Below are positions 63,801 to 64,000 of a stretch of DNA of 64,000 nt, one piece after another. The notes under the pieces are model-generated. The model was not told where the DNA came from. It made no database searches and saw only the letters and a program-made list of their open reading frames with translations. A program made the translations under genes and the position numbers. Position 1 is the first letter of the stretch. Each line of letters opens with the position of its first letter. The DNA lies in assembly GCA_001914235.1 (NCBI GenBank), contig MQUF01000003.1:186001-250000 (forward strand). The letters run 5' to 3'. The stretch is from Desulfobulbaceae bacterium DB1 (GTDB lineage Bacteria; Desulfobacterota; Desulfobulbia; Desulfobulbales; SURF-16).

Positions 63801-64000
63801 TCAGGATGAAAAAATTTTCTCAATATCTTTTTTCCGGAGAATTCTGAATTTTCCGGAGGGGAGGGAACCAAGCTGCAGATTGCCGTAGGAAATACGCTTC
63901 AAGGTCAGCACCCGATGGCCGATGGCGGCGCACATTTTCCGCACCTGGCGCTTTCGCCCCTCATGAATGGTAATCTCGAGCAGGGAAAAACGCGGATTAT
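63801..64000 (-). CDS. Pseudouridine synthase (RsuA/RluB family), C-terminal end
   Basis: The last 65 codons before the TGA at 63801-63803 read I-T-I-H-E-G-R-K-R-Q-V-R-K-M-C-A-A-I-G-H-R-V-L and L-K-R-I-S-Y-G-N-L-Q-L, the C-terminal motif of RsuA/RluB/RluE/RluF enzymes, which convert uridine to pseudouridine in rRNA. The N-terminal S4 domain and catalytic Asp lie beyond the window. RluB is the most common member of this kind, but the choice cannot be made from this piece. Confidence 0.82.
   Translation of the reverse strand, partial: NPRFSLLEITIHEGRKRQVRKMCAAIGHRVLTLKRISYGNLQLGSLPSGKFRILRKKDIEKIFSS

Overview
The window reads as a chromosomal segment of a sulfate-reducing or sulfur-metabolising deltaproteobacterium (Desulfobacterota, most likely Desulfobulbales). 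This is an inference from gene content and style: TatB/TatC, a split F0 operon with a leader-bearing c subunit, a TRAP transporter with a TatT lipoprotein, class A PBP plus MltD, and selenocysteine (Sec) genes. Nothing here is phage-like, no transposase is seen, and no rRNA or tRNA gene was recognised.

Layout. 1-7463: surface or flagellin glycosylation genes (partial methyltransferase, GT2 glycosyltransferase, sulfotransferase-TPR protein, Maf/DUF115 protein, GDP-mannose dehydratase) and an FAD protein. 7521-12707: housekeeping (a frame-broken tatC, YkgJ-type protein, MlaC, formyl-THF cyclo-ligase, D-Ala-D-Ala carboxypeptidase, O6-alkylguanine methyltransferase). 12679-19245: chemotaxis operon on the minus strand, cheA-cheW-cheR-cheD-HDOD-cheB. 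19382-26428: cell wall block (PBP1, its lipoprotein neighbour, MltD). 26443-33943: SDR protein, dNTPase, TadA, a 35-residue membrane protein, a radical SAM protein, tatBC and purA, with a small palindromic repeat scattered among them.

35193-38161 is the most interesting part. An ArsR-type operator over a promoter is followed by six co-directional genes: a ribbon-helix-helix-like protein, an ArsR regulator, and four genes that each carry one in-frame UGA. Each UGA is followed 13-15 nt later by a SECIS-like hairpin. The four products are a small helical protein, a UxxC thioredoxin-like protein, a DsrE-like protein with a U-G-V-C motif, and a roughly 10-helix TDT-like membrane protein whose last membrane segment lies beyond the UGA. 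Reading UGA as Sec gives complete proteins in all four cases. The tail of this block looks more AT-rich than its surroundings.

38291-53637: an MFS exporter, a cluster of five exported proteins or lipoproteins including two FlgO-like paralogues, then rpoZ, dnaJ, moaC, dksA, galT, a response regulator, a FolE2-family protein stripped of its active site, glyS (without glyQ), an EAL-HDOD protein, alanine dehydrogenase and an HD-GYP protein. 53639-57672: TRAP transporter operon (TatT-DctP-DctQ-DctM). 57928-64000: hemL, F0 genes (AtpZ/I-like, subunit I-like, atpB, atpE), a nucleoside phosphorylase, rimO, an HU/IHF protein and the end of a pseudouridine synthase.
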